From Dermatophagoides farinae (Eukaryota; Arthropoda; Arachnida; Sarcoptiformes; Pyroglyphidae), in NCBI RefSeq assembly GCF_024713945.1, contig NC_134682.1, forward strand, positions 2,232,001 to 2,296,000: a DNA stretch of 64,000 bases, read 5' to 3'. The notes under the pieces were generated by a model. The model saw only the letters and a list, made by a program, of their open reading frames with translations. It searched no databases and was not told the DNA's origin. Shown one piece after another: positions 1-11,651 of the stretch. The stretch's first letter is position 1. Each line of letters starts with the position of its first letter. Both the position numbers and the translations under genes were made by a program.

Positions 1-3000
1 TCACATTATGATCCATTGTATTTACATTGAATTGAATTTTTTTTTTCATTCATTTTGAAAGAAAAAAAAATTCAAGTAAAAGTTGCCACCATCATCACTT
101 TCTTATGACTTTGATATTGTGTGTTGGAATGTTGGTATCATCATATGTATATATAAATCAGCGAGAGAGGAAAAAAAATTACATTGTTTCACTGATATAA
201 AAAAAAAATATGCTGCCATTATTATCGTTATGAATTTATTTGAATATATATGCAAAACAAAACAAAACAAAAAAGACGTATGATGAATTAATATGGCCAT
301 GTTTGTGTGTGTGTGTGTGTGTTGGTGGATGCTAAAGATTTAGTTTATTTTGTAACATTATAAACGATGAATGAATGAATGAATGATGCTGAAAGGCCAA
401 GGCTTCTACTTGACTTCTTTTTTTTTCTTTATTCACTTTTTTTTTCACTGCAAATTGTGATGATGATCTTTACCGGTTTTTTCTTGAAAAAGTCTGCTTT
501 GTGTGTGCGTGTGTGTGTGTGTTTTGACACTCGAAACAAACAAACAAACAAACAAATGCACAGAAAAAAAATCGATAATAAAATCTGCCTTGATAATGAT
601 GATGATGATGAAGGCGTTATAATGAATGGAATTGAATAAACGGATTTTTTTTGTTTGTTTGTTTGTGTGAAATACCGGAAAAGATTTTTCATTTATTGAA
701 TCATCATCATCATCGTCATTGACCGTATGTCATTTGTTATAAATGATGATGTCTTTGATGATGATGATGATTCAATCCATCCACCAACATTCATCACCGA
801 TAATCATGATGGTTATTTGACACACACATACACACACACACGTGTATCCATAAGATAATATTTCAGTTCCATTGTCATATGATAGTTTGTTTTTCTATGT
901 GTGTGTGTGTGTGTGTGTAAATTTTTCCTCTACACCAAAGAGCAGAAACCAAACAAAAAAAATATAGTAATCGATCCCGATTGTTCATGTTATAATCTTG
1001 AATTTTCATTTCCATTCATTCAATTGTTGTATGAATGCATCTGATTTTATCATCATCATCATCATCATCATAGTCTTGTGTATTGAAAAAAAATATATCG
1101 ATCGCAAAATAATATGGCCCAGGTATTGACATTTTCATCTTCATCATCATCATCATCACCATCGTGTGATACAGGAAGCAAATCATCAAAAAAAATGATG
1201 CGAAATAAAGAAAGAAAACGCCGAAAAAAATCATTCATCTTTGATTCGGTCATCATAATCATGTTTTTTCGGTTATTTTTTGGATCGAATCGATCGGAAA
1301 AAAAAGAAAAAAAAAGTTTCTCTACATTTATCAAGATCAATCAACACACACACACACAGACACACAGTGGATCACAATTGTAACTTTCCTTCATTCCTTT
1401 GTCCATTATTATATTTCTCAAAAGAAAAAAAATTGGTCAAGTGAAATTTGAAACAAGGAAAAAATGAAAAATTCGTTTTCCTAATGAATCCAAAATCAAT
1501 TGTTTTGATTTATAATGATGGAACTAGAGAAAAAAATCAGAGCAACAACAACAACAACAACATACATTGATGTAAAAATAAGAAACGAAACAAATCCGAT
1601 TATATCACCAAAGTTCAATAGAAAAAAAAATATAATATATCACTGTTTCCGGACTAATGATTGACCGATAAATGATTGAATGAATCTGTGTGTGTGTGTG
1701 TGTGTGCATGACATTTGACATTCAAACGGGTCAGATTATGTTTTTTTGACAATTTATCAAAAACAAAACAAAAGTTCAACAACAAATCAATCTAGCAAAC
1801 AAATTTTCAATCTGATATATATCTGACAACTATATTATTATATATCTATTTATTTTTCGAGTGAATGTTAAATTTCATCAATATTCACATAATCTATTTT
1901 TTGATGGAAGAAAAAAAAATTTGTGAAAATTTTCAATCGATCGCGAATTGATGCTACAACAACAACAACAACAACAACAAAACGTTTTTCTTTTTTTTCG
2001 TTCGTAATAACACATAAAAACAAGACAATATTTGACCGAAAAGATATGATATACCATTTCTCCTATGACCTAGAAATTGATATAGAAATGTGGAGTTTTT
2101 TTTTTTTTTGGTGGCCACTTATCCATCAATTAACGCTGTTGTAATAGTGTTCTCAACCAGATAATAATAAGAAATGATTAACCTTCAAATTCAAATGACA
2201 AACAACAATTTACAAAATCTCGTTCATTACAAATTGGCTTTGAAATCAAATCAATTACAACAACAACAACAAGGACAACAACAACAACAACAAATTATCA
2301 TCATAGAAATATTTTTCATTTGATTTACAAATTGTCATTTAAATTATCATTGTTATAAATGTCATTGACATAAATCCTTTCATCTCTCATAATATGATAT
2401 GATATGATATGGATAAAATGTACAACAACAACAACAACAGCAACAGAAGCAGAAAAAAAGGAGATTAACAGGTTAAGGTCAATGAATGATATTAAAAAAA
2501 AAATTATCCATTAAAAATATGACATGATTGTAAAATTAGGAATCCATCAAAAAAAATGTTGTTGTTGTTGTTGTCGTATTCTCCTTGTGCCAAATTCATC
2601 AATCAATCAGTTGATTCGAATTGAATTGAAATTTGTAAAAAAAATAAAATAAAATTTTAACAAAAAAAAAATACATCTCAAATAATGTTGATGATATTGA
2701 CCAATATCAATAAAAAAAAGTGACAACAACAACAACAACAACAACAACAGCCATTTCAAGGTTTCAATCAAATAATTTTGTACATTTTATTGTTGTTGTT
2801 GTTGTTGTTTTTTTTTGTTGAAAATTGAAATTGAAAATCTGGATTTTAAAAGAAAATAAATGTTGAAAATTACTACTGTTTTACGAAACAAAAAAAAACA
2901 ATTTTGTCCACACAATAATGATGATAATAATTTAAAGAAAACTGCAACGACAACAACAACAACAACAACAACAATAACAGAAAATCTACAAATTGAAAAA

Positions 3001-4977
3001 TAATTATTTGAACGAAAAAAAAGAAAATTATATAAGCACAAGTATAATGACAACAACAACAACAACAAAATGAAAATGAAAATGAAAAAGAAAAAGATTT
3101 GGCGCCAAAATAAATGGTGAGAGTGAAATCGAGTGTTCTAAATTTCTCTTTCTTTCGCTTTCTCTCTCTCTCCATTGCCCACTATAAACTTCTTAAAGTT
3201 TATTATTATATGATGACCGCCTTCAATCAATGATAATAATACCGAAATATAAATGCAAATCCCAAGAAAAAAAAACTCTTTGGAACGATGGATGATTTTG
3301 AATTTGTGAAAATGAAAAACAAAAGGACATAAAGATTTTTGTTTTCTTTTCCTTTTTTTTCGACCGAAAAAAAAATTAAATGAAATAATCTTTTTTTTCG
3401 TAAGTAACACACCACACACACACACAAAATGCACATGGCTCGTGTTTCTGTGTGTGTTTGTGTGTGCGTATGTGTTCCAGAAACATAGTTTGAATCATTT
3501 AAAAAGCAATGATTTCATCTGAATCATATACAAATGAATACATGATTGTGAATTTGTTTTTTTTTCATTGAAATATTTATGTTTTGTTTGTCAACACATT
3601 TCAATATCAATATTTTTTTTCTTATTTATTTTCACACCATTTTTTTTTCTTCTTAATATGTGCGTATAATGTTTGCCAATATTCAATAACAAGTGTTGTC
3701 TAACAAACATATAAATAGATTGATTATAAACACACACTGGAATGGATGAATCCAATGTCCAGAATGTAATAATCATAATTAAGCCTGAAGCTTCTGGAAA
3801 TTATTTGCGAATAATATATGTTATTCATCATTTATTTATTTATCATCTAAGAAAATAAAAAAAATAATGGTGAATAATAATGGTAATCAATATTAATAAT
3901 GTTTATCGTTGTTTACGATTGTTGTTGTGGTCGTGGTCAACATCAATGTCGTCGATATTATTGTTGTTGTTGTTGTTGTTTTTATCATCTTTTAATGAAT
4001 GTGAATTATAGTGATGATCGTGATAGTGGTGGTGGTGGCGGTGGTGATGGTGATGGTGATGGTAATGGTAATGATGGACGTATTAACGTCATAATCATGG
4101 CCAAAAATAATCATCACTATCATTCAATACATCTTTGATCAATGATCTGATCTGATGGCCATTTACAATAGTATCAACAACAGCAACAATTAAAATTGAA
4201 ATCAAAAAATTTTGTGACAAAAAAAACATGACATCGATGATGGCCAAAAGAAAAAACAAATCAGATAATTGTGAATCAAATAGAAAAACAACAATTTGAA
4301 TATCAATTTCTTGTCCCCTGTTTAAATATAAATTTGAATAACAATCACCTGATGATTTTATTACCAATTTTTTGTCATTGTTGTTGTTGTTGCTGTTTTG
4401 TTTTGTTTGATTCATCGATTTGACGCCATTGATTGCGTTTTGTTTGTGAAAAAAAAAATATCAAGAGATTTTTTATAAAGTGAAATCAAAAAAAAAAAAA
4501 AAAACAATTGATCTGCAAATAAAATTCAACAAATGATATCCATTTCCTCTACTTCCCTCCCAACTCATACTATTCTTTCTTTGCAGAAAAAAAACGTTCA
4601 AATCATAATCACATTTTGTTTGTGTTTATTTCACACTATCTGTTCGTATGTATTCGTGTAATCAGAATTCAACGTTTTTTTCCGGCTGCTTATGTTATTA
4701 CGTGCACACCAATTTCACAACTATTTTGTCAGTTACAACAACCATTGAAAAAAAACAGATTTTGTCATTGAAATATTTGATATTCTGTACATTTTTTTTT
4801 TCATTCCATGCAGTAACCAACACCTGTTTCAAATGAATTAATCAATTGGTTAAATATTCAGATAAAAAGTGGCAATATTATTTTGATTCTAGTCCTGATT
4901 TCAAAGTTGAATCATCAAGATTTTAATCAACAACAACACAATCGTGAGAAAAATAAAACGAAAAAAAATTCATTACT
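1..4977. other. Repeat-rich region, no supported gene
   Basis: Reading frames here are driven by microsatellites (poly-Cys/Val/Asp/Thr type translations) and none shows a domain, a signal peptide or a convincing splice structure. The stretch holds TG/CA tracts (about 303-322, 898-919, 1689-1706), (TCA/ATG)n tracts and a cluster of (CAA)n arrays between 1543 and 3068, plus a (GTT)n array near 3959-3981. A four-copy five-base ATATG-type repeat lies at about 2391-2412. It could be intergenic or intronic DNA of a gene lying to the left; nothing decides this. Confidence 0.6.
1543..3068. repeat. Cluster of (CAA)n / (GTT)n microsatellites
   Basis: Seven or eight CAA arrays on the + strand (about 1543-1561, 1956-1980, 2257-2271, 2275-2292, 2422-2439, 2723-2749, 2950-2973, 3050-3068) and two GTT arrays (about 2559-2574, 2790-2809) lie within 1.5 kb. 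They are separated by AT-rich DNA with no open frame through them, so they are not poly-Gln coding sequence. Confidence 0.8.
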
Positions 4978-5224
4978 ATGGCCAAGTATTTGAATAATGA
5001 ACATTTAATTCGAAAACAACCACAACAACAACAACAACAACAAATGCAACAATCATCATCTAAAAATCTAATTCATCTAATCATTCGATCACAATTGATT
5101 ACTATTCTAGTATCAATAACATTTATTGCCATTTTATTTATCAATTATCAATCGTCAATTTTTACGGAACAATTTTCATCAATACAACAACAGCAAAGAT
5201 TAAATTATTCCATCATACCTATCG
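4978..5224 (+). CDS. Orphan candidate first exon: poly-Q, single-pass membrane anchor
   Basis: An ATG opens a frame of 82 codons plus one base, followed by a GTAAGA donor at 5225. The peptide begins MAKYLNNEHLIRK, has a run of seven glutamines (residues about 16-22), then a hydrophobic segment (about 41-58, LITILVSITFIAILF) and a second Q cluster. This layout, a short cytosolic N-terminus then one membrane segment, suits a type II membrane protein such as a Golgi glycosyltransferase or sulfotransferase, but nothing catalytic is visible. Without splicing the frame runs on to a stop at 5388 through low-complexity sequence. I found no partner exon between here and the phospholipase gene, which has its own TATA box and signal peptide. 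It may be part of a gene with distant exons, or a decayed fragment. Confidence 0.35.
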
Positions 5225-6177
5225 GTAAGAATTGTAGAATAAAAATACTTGATCATCAGTATCAAAGTTTGCACGTGCAAGTGTTTTTTTTGTTGTTGTC
5301 TATTTCATTTCCTGTTGGTAAATTTTTTTTCTACAAAAAAAAATTATCACTTTTTTCAAGACAATACTACTGTGCTACTAGGAGTTAAAATCTGAAATAA
5401 AATCTGAGAAAAGAAAATATAAATGAAGATAATTATATTTTCATTTAATGTTTATACGTTTGGTTTAGTTGTTGTTGTTTCAATTTTGCGCTTTTTTTTT
5501 GTTCACATTTTACTTGAATGAAATTTCTTTTCTTTTTTTTTTGCTATTTTCATCATTTTAGTCGGTTAATTGTTTGTTTTTTTTGTTTGTTTGTTTGTTT
5601 GGAAAAAAACAGATCTAATTGACTTTATTATATATATATCTATATTATTTATCATTATGTAACGTTTACTGACAACTGGATTTTTTTTTGCCCAAGATAA
5701 TGTGTGGTGGTGGTGGGGGTGGAGGTGAAGGAGAAAAATGGTAGTTTTAGCGTTTTTTCTTTCTCTCATTAGGTTAGTAGTGGCATGTGGATAGTAGATT
5801 ATCTCAATTATATATTGAAGCTGGTTTTAGTCATTCGAAATTTTTTTGTCCCTGGCTCTTTTGATCGATTATTGATTGGTTCAAATGACAATTTATTCAT
5901 ATTAATCAATTTTTGTTTTGTTTATTAATCTTGAATAATCAATTTTTATGATTAAAAATAATGATGATGATGATGATTATGGTGTGTTAATTGGTTATTA
6001 TTTCCCAATCGAATAATTATATTGTGATTTGTTGTTATTCAAACACACAAACAAACGAAAATGAAAGTTTGTAAATTAAACTGTTAAAAAATCGGCAATA
6101 ATATAATGACCAAAATTAAATTCATTAGAATCTTGGACCTATTAATACAATTTCACTCAACTATGGACAAACACAAA
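5225..6177. other. Non-coding spacer before the phospholipase gene
   Basis: AT-rich DNA with T-rich runs and short GTTT and ATG repeats. A TTTTAG site at 5556-5561 looks like an acceptor but is followed by T-rich sequence with no useful frame. Nothing else was recognised. Confidence 0.5.
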
Positions 6178-6186
6178 TATATAAAA
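6178..6186 (+). promoter_or_regulatory. TATA box of the phospholipase A2 gene
   Basis: The sequence TATATAAAA lies 112 bases upstream of the phospholipase start codon. A transcription start about 30 bases downstream would leave a 5'UTR of roughly 90 bases. No clear initiator motif is visible at that spacing. The assignment rests on the motif and its distance only. Confidence 0.45.
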
Positions 6187-6297
6187 CGCTCTGATTATTC
6201 TTGTGAGATAAAGAACCTTTTAATTTTCGATTATTGATTTTGTTTTATTTTATTAACGATCATTGTTCTTGTTGAAATTCTTATTATTGATCACACC

Positions 6298-6773
6298 ATG
6301 ATTCATCATCACATTCGGTTTTTTCATATTTTTTTGTTTTGTCTAATTTCAATTAAATGTTCTTTAGAATTAGATGATAACTACAACAACAACAATGGTG
6401 ACGATAATAACGATTTCCATTATGATGATGATCATCATGAAGATTATGATAATAATAAAGCTAATAAAACATTAATGATGGCTAGTCAAGATGTCATTGA
6501 CCATGATGATAATGATAATGGTGGCCTTGACCATCAACAACAACAACAACAACAAGAACAGCGACGACGATTTAAACGTGGTGTTATTGGTCTTGCATCA
6601 ATGATAAAGTGTATAACACATTGTAATCCATTTAGCTATAAAGATTATGGATGTTATTGTGGTTTTCAAGGTGATGGCCATCCTGTTGATGCTATCGATA
6701 GGTTCGTATTATCACACATCATTATTTTTGTTTTGTTTTGATTGTTAATTGAAAATTTTTTTTCAAATTTTTT

Positions 6774-6812
<39 letters not shown>

Positions 6813-7205
6813 AACTCTCACTTTCTGTAATTAGATGCTGCTATATGCATGATATGTGTTATGCACATAGCGATTGTAATCAAGCATTAGTCTATTTTGT
6901 TTCATATAAATGGAAATGTAAAAAAAATCATCGTGCCAGCTGTGGTAAGTGTGTGTGTTTGTGTCAATTGATCAATCAATCAATCAATCATTCATTTTTT
7001 ATTTAAAACAAAAAAAAAACAAACAAAAAACAAAACAATAGCATACGTTAAGCATCCTGATTCCCATCAAAAATGTGCCTATCAACTTTGTGAATGTGAT
7101 AGAAGATTTGCCAAATGTCTTAGTAAACATCGTTGTCCAACGAGTAAACCATCGTGTCGTACAAAACGTAATTTAATACACAGTTTAACTAACATATTCT
7201 TCTAA
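6298..7205 (+). CDS. Secreted phospholipase A2, conventional His/Asp type, made as a prepropeptide
   Basis: Three exons, 6298-6701, 6835-6944 and 7042-7205, with GT/AG introns, give 225 residues. Phospholipase A2 releases fatty acid from the sn-2 position of phospholipids using Ca2+. Residues 1 to about 22 form a signal peptide. An Asp/Asn/His-rich, then Gln-rich, propeptide ends at a furin-like RRRFKR site (89-94), leaving a mature protein of about 131 residues with 16 cysteines. The calcium loop (YGCYCG, 117-122), the active-site block CCYMHDMCY (136-144, His140 and Asp141) and CECD (188-191, second catalytic Asp) are present, so it should be active. At the position usually Gly32 in classical numbering there is Gln124; since the backbone carbonyl binds Ca2+ this may be tolerated. 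Intron 1 carries a CT microsatellite. Its physiological role (digestion, defence or secretion) cannot be told from sequence. Confidence 0.93.
6776..6810 (+). repeat. (CT)n tract in phospholipase intron 1
   Basis: An uninterrupted CT repeat of about 16 copies lies just upstream of the intron 1 acceptor and may serve as part of its polypyrimidine tract. Confidence 0.85.
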
Positions 7206-7278
7206 CAACGGAAAAAAAATTTACCAACAATTAAAACAAAAAGCGGCGGAAACACATCTACACTACGGTGACAGAAAA

Positions 7279-7284
7279 AATAAA
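7279..7284 (+). terminator. Probable polyadenylation signal of the phospholipase A2 gene
   Basis: AATAAA lies 74 bases after the phospholipase stop codon and is the first such hexamer on this strand after the coding region. Confidence 0.5.
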
Positions 7285-7582
7285 AGAAGAAATTTTTTTT
7301 CATTCTCATCATTCAGACCTTTTCAGTGATCTCTTTTTTTTTTTTTTTTTTTGATTCGCTTTGCGAATCAATTCCCAATACATTCGAATTATTATTGATG
7401 GTTACCCCCTCCCAATATATACAAAATACCCCCCCCCCCGAACATAAACGGAAACCATACATGTCAATATAGAATCGAATGGAATATTCCATAGTCAATA
7501 ATATATGATGTAATGTAATTTACTGTTATTTATGTGTATTTTGTAAACTTTTTATCTTCATCATTTCAACTATTTTTGTTTG

Positions 7583-7588
7583 TTTATT
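7583..7588 (-). terminator. Probable polyadenylation signal of CDK5RAP3
   Basis: On the minus strand AATAAA occurs about 120 bases beyond the stop codon of the CDK5RAP3 gene, with a second copy at 7592-7597. The phospholipase and CDK5RAP3 genes are convergent, so their 3' ends share this roughly 500-base interval. The interval also contains A/T runs and a run of ten C's near 7430. Confidence 0.4.
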
Positions 7589-7706
7589 TATTTTATTTAA
7601 AATTTTTTGTTTTGTTTTGTTTCATGAATAAAAAAAAATTTCAAAAAAAAACAATTTCAATTTGTAAAAAAAATAACGACAATATGATAAACACATTTTT
7701 TTTTGT

Positions 7707-9546
7707 TCACAACACCTGTACACCGCCCATAATGTTTACCATTCGATTATTGTATTTTTTCGATATTGCATCTTCGATCTGAAAAATTTTGAAGAAAAAA
7801 AAAATCAATGAGAAAAAATTCAAAAAAACCCAATTATAATTGATAAAAAAAACTCACCCGTCGTTGAATGTGTTTTGTATGTTGAATTTGTTCCTGAATT
7901 TGTGGTCCGATACCAGATAATTCTTGTAATAATTCCGAACGTTTCATTTCTAAATCTGTGGCTTTTTTCGTTGCTTTTTCTGATAATATTTTCAAATGAT
8001 TCAATTTTTTGTATAAATTTTCAATATATTTTGGACTATTTTTCATATAATACAATGCTTTCAATGCAGGTGATTCAAATTCTTCTCGTAATTGTATGAC
8101 GATGGTCATCATTTCATGTAGACCATCAATACCGGTCAATTGTACAACACTTGGGGCCGATTGAAACAGATATGACGCTAATGCATGATCAGATTCCATT
8201 TCATCGATTCTTTCACGTAAGAAATATTCAATTTCAATCAATTCATTGATGAATTTATTTCGAAATTCCGTATGAAGCAAAACGCTAAGAGCATCTTCAC
8301 CATGTGCAATTTTTACCAATTGTTGTTCTTCTGAATGTTTGGAATATTCATCATCAATCACTTTGATTGGTTCATCAATTTCAACATTTAAATCTTCTTT
8401 ATCTAATTTAACAAAATCACCATTACCAGTGGATGGTGTATCTGTTGATGATGCTTGATCATCATCACCGAAATCAATTTGATCACCAAAATCAATCTCA
8501 TTATTATCATTACCAAAATCAATAACATTTTCCTCCCTATTATCGGCTATCAATGATGATTTGCCAAGTTTTACTTCTTCAATTGAATCAGGTATATGGC
8601 CAGTACGATATTCATACCATGTAGTATTACCTTTAGCCAATAGATAATGAAGATTTGGTAAACATTCAATTTCACTATAAATAATAATATAATCGATTAT
8701 TAATCGTAGATAACATAACTTTTCTATCATCATACCTTTGTTGTGATACAAAATGTACGAATGCTTTATAATAATTACAAACCGATATTAATGACGGTAT
8801 CTTTTCGGCAAGAATAGACATTTTTTCTGGTAATATTTCCAATTGTGAATAAAGTTCATCACGTATATTATCACCATTAATAGCCAATTTTTTACAGTTA
8901 GCATTATATTCATTAAGAAAATTTTTCGATTGTTTTTGGCTTGTTTCGATTGATCGTTCAATATCGGAAATTTGTTGTTCATATTTAGATTGACATTTTT
9001 TCAATGATGGTACCTCATAGTTCACGTTTCGTATCAATGTCTGTGCATCTTCAGCTAGATAAACATTATCTTTTTCATAAATTTTACAAATTTCTTGCCA
9101 ATCTTGAAATCTTTTCGATGTATATTGTCCAAAAATATTTTTCGAACTTTTATCCGTATTTTTCAATATTTCAATTATACGTTGGCAGACATAATAATCG
9201 AATACTAATAATAGAGAAATGGTCAGACGATTTCTTGCAAAAAAAAAAAAAAAATTGAATTAAACAAAAACTTACCATTACGTTGTAATAATTCACGAAC
9301 TTCATCAATCTGTGGCATATCTTGTATGGCCAATCGTATCTTATTACGAATTGTATCGACTGATTTTTGATAATCTTTTTTACAATGACGACGACTAATT
9401 AGCCAATCTATTATCATCATCATCATTTTATCGAAATTAATGGAATTTGAAAATCATTATTACTATAGTCAAATTGGATTCCAATGTGAACACATACCCA
9501 ATAATTTATTAGTTTGTATATCGATAGGAAGATCAGCATCGGCCAT
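7707..9546 (-). CDS. CDK5RAP3: CDK5 regulatory subunit-associated protein 3 (C53/LZAP)
   Basis: Five exons (9498-9546, 9276-9407, 8736-9204, 7858-8674, 7707-7778), all with GT/AG borders and consistent phase, give 512 residues against about 506 in human. The N-terminal block (PIDIQT.KLL, then DWL..RRHC and IQDMP) , the NIFG.Y.S.R..DWQEI stretch, RNVNYE.PSLKK, and the C-terminal KYNNRMVNIMGG tail all match the family as I know it. The protein partners UFL1 and DDRGK1 in the UFM1 ligase at the ER membrane and acts in ribosome-triggered ER-phagy. The acidic loop carries three IDFG motifs in close succession, corresponding to the IDWG shuffled ATG8/UFM1-interacting motifs of other animals. Coiled-coil segments flank this loop. 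It is divergent with IMP3 and probably shares its promoter; housekeeping expression is expected. Confidence 0.95.
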
Positions 9547-9781
9547 GATTGATGGAATTATTTTTTGTTTTGAAAAAATCAAAGATTAATGAATCAAACT
9601 GGGAAAAAACTTGAGACGTGGACACGGGAAAGTTTCTTGTGAAATATATCAAGAAAAAAGTTTCGAGGAAACCATGTGATCATTTGCATGCAGTTTTGTT
9701 CTGATTTTCTGTTTTGTATTGATTTCATTGGAATTTATTTTCATTTGACAGAATTTTTTTTGTAATCTAAACTTGAAAAAA
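9547..9781. promoter_or_regulatory. Shared divergent promoter region of CDK5RAP3 and IMP3
   Basis: Only 235 bases separate the start codons of CDK5RAP3 (minus) and IMP3 (plus). No TATA box is evident. It is less microsatellite-rich than the intergenic DNA elsewhere and contains GGACACG and CACGTG-like half elements. That both genes start from here is inferred from the geometry. Confidence 0.5.
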
Positions 9782-10377
9782 ATGGTACGAAAATTACGAT
9801 TTCATGAGAAAAAACTTCTTCGTAAAGTCAACTTTATACAATGGGAACCTAACAATCTGAATGAATTACGTATGATGCGAAAATATGGTGTTGATCGTAA
9901 TGAATATACGAAATATAATAAACTTGCAGCCGAAATACGTCAATTGGCCGAGAAATTATCAACACTTGAAACGGATAATGAATTTCGTAATGAATGTTCA
10001 GCACAATTGATTGAAAAATTATATTCAATTGGATTGATTCATACGAAACGATTGAAACGATGTAAAGATATTTGTGTCAGTACATTTTGTCGTCGTCGAC
10101 TTCCAGTCTATATGATAAAATCCGGAATGTTTAACGGACCATTAGAAGTTGCTGGTTTGTGTTTTGCTTAGATTTGTTTTTTATCTCAAATAATAATTGA
10201 ATAATTTTCTATTTAGTTAAATATGTTAAACATGGCCATGTTAGAGTTGGACCGAATGTCATACAGGATCCAGCATTTTTGGTAACAAGAAATCATGAAG
10301 ATTTCATTACATGGACGGATAAATTTCGTGATAGTATCGATACTTATAATGATAAACACGATGATTATAAAGATTAA
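9782..10377 (+). CDS. IMP3: U3 small nucleolar ribonucleoprotein IMP3
   Basis: Two exons, 9782-10154 and 10217-10377, give 177 residues (human about 184). The ATG at 9782 starts the conserved MVRKL.FHE.KLL motif; the frame extends a little upstream but with no other ATG. An RpS4/S9-like N-terminal part is followed by an S4 RNA-binding domain from about residue 103 ([10 protein letters not shown]) to about 165, including the [17 protein letters not shown] signature. IMP3 acts in the nucleolus with MPP10 and IMP4 in the small-subunit processome, helping U3 snoRNA pair with pre-rRNA. The intron interrupts the S4 domain. The gene is convergent with DOHH; the stop codons lie 77 bases apart. Confidence 0.96.
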
Positions 10378-10427
10378 CGATTGATTGATTTGTAATTGAA
10401 ATTTTTGTAAATAATTTCATTTTGAAT

Positions 10428-10454
10428 TTTAATTTAAAAATTAAATTAAATAAA
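10428..10454. terminator. Interlocked polyadenylation signals of IMP3 (+) and DOHH (-)
   Basis: AATAAA at 10449-10454 on the plus strand, the likely IMP3 signal, directly abuts the DOHH stop codon at 10455-10457, so IMP3 transcripts must end inside the DOHH coding region. On the minus strand the first variant signal after the DOHH stop is ATTAAA at 10428-10433, inside the IMP3 3'UTR. Confidence 0.45.
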
Positions 10455-11441
10455 TCAATTATTTAAAAATTGAAATTGTTCACTGTTATTATAATCAGAT
10501 ACATCTAAAGCAACGATAGCTGATTCACGAACAACACGAACATCATCATTCAGGTAATTTTTAAGAATTTGATTTGTTTCATCCGTTGCAATTGCACCTA
10601 ATGCTTCTGCACATTCATGACGTACCATTTCATTTTCAGATTTTTCAGCCAAAACTTTAGCCAATTTCGCCGTGGTTATTGGACGTTGCATCTGGCCAAG
10701 AACGAATGCAATTTCATGACGAAATAATGCCGAATCTTGACAATCAAGACCATCGGCCAATGCCATTGCTGATTCATCGGTATTTAAATTACGTAGTGAA
10801 AACATTGATTGATATCGTTTGAATAATGATTCATTTGGATCGATTAAAACAAGACGAAGATTTTCAATCTTTTTTTGATCATCATTTTTTAAACCTAATG
10901 CTGGAGCCGGATCAACCGATGAATAAATGGAATGATCCGAATCGGATGTTGTTGTTTGCTCTTCAGAACAATTACGAAGGTATTTTATCCTATTCACCGC
11001 TAGTTGAGCAGTTTCGGCAACATCTTTACTACTATCATTGACATAATTCTAAATTGAATTAAAGTCAAAGACTTTTTTACTGAAAAAACAATTTTCAATT
11101 ACCTGTAGAATTTTAAGACATTCATCCGTACCAATTGCACCAAGTGCTTCACCAGCTTCATGACGAACCATAGGATGTTCCATGGTATTGGCTAAAACTT
11201 TGGATAAAATTTCAATTGCATAAACATCTTGCATTTGTCCAAGACAATAAGCACATTCATGTTTTAATAGAGCTGAATCATCTTCGAATAGAACTTTGCC
11301 AATATGATCGATTGCTGATTGGCCACCAATATTTTTCAACGTAAACAATGCTCGAAAACGTATGGCCATCGATTTTTGTGGATCTCGAAGCCATCGAGCT
11401 GTCGATACAAATTCTTCTGGTGATATGGTTGATTTTACCAT
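10455..11441 (-). CDS. DOHH: Deoxyhypusine hydroxylase
   Basis: Two exons, 11103-11441 and 10455-11048, in phase 0, give 310 residues (human about 302). The protein is a HEAT-repeat di-iron enzyme that hydroxylates deoxyhypusine in eIF5A, the last step of hypusine formation in the cytosol. Four His-Glu metal-binding pairs are visible at residues 61-62, 94-95, 224-225 and 257-258, in two matching halves: each half has one ALxxHExAxxLGQM and one MVRHExxEALGAI motif. The linker between the halves (about 140-165) is Ser/Thr/Asp-rich. The gene lies in tandem with the glutaminyl-tRNA synthetase gene, which is upstream on the same strand, and tail to tail with IMP3. All catalytic pairs are intact, so an active enzyme is expected. 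Confidence 0.97.
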
Positions 11442-11592
11442 GATTTTGTTTCGATGGAATGTTTTTTTTCACAATTATTGCTGATTTTAGAATCAAAACA
11501 CGTGCCAAGTTGAATGTTTACACGTTGCAAGTATATCAATGATTAGAATTTTAAAATTTATTGAATCATCATTAAAATGAATTTTTTTATTT

Positions 11593-11598
11593 TTTATT
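11593..11598 (-). terminator. Probable polyadenylation signal of the GlnRS gene
   Basis: AATAAA on the minus strand about 55 bases after the GlnRS stop, with a second overlapping copy at 11586-11591. It lies in the 210-base gap between GlnRS and the downstream DOHH start codon, which must also contain the DOHH promoter. Confidence 0.5.
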
Positions 11599-11651
11599 GA
11601 AAAAATTAGTTAAATTTAAGAAAAATAATAAGATTCTAGGATTGGAATCAT

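Noticed and set aside
3899-4138. 79-codon frame with Cys, Gly and Asp runs
   Set aside because: It is composed of GTT, GGT and GAT microsatellites; there is no domain and no splice context.
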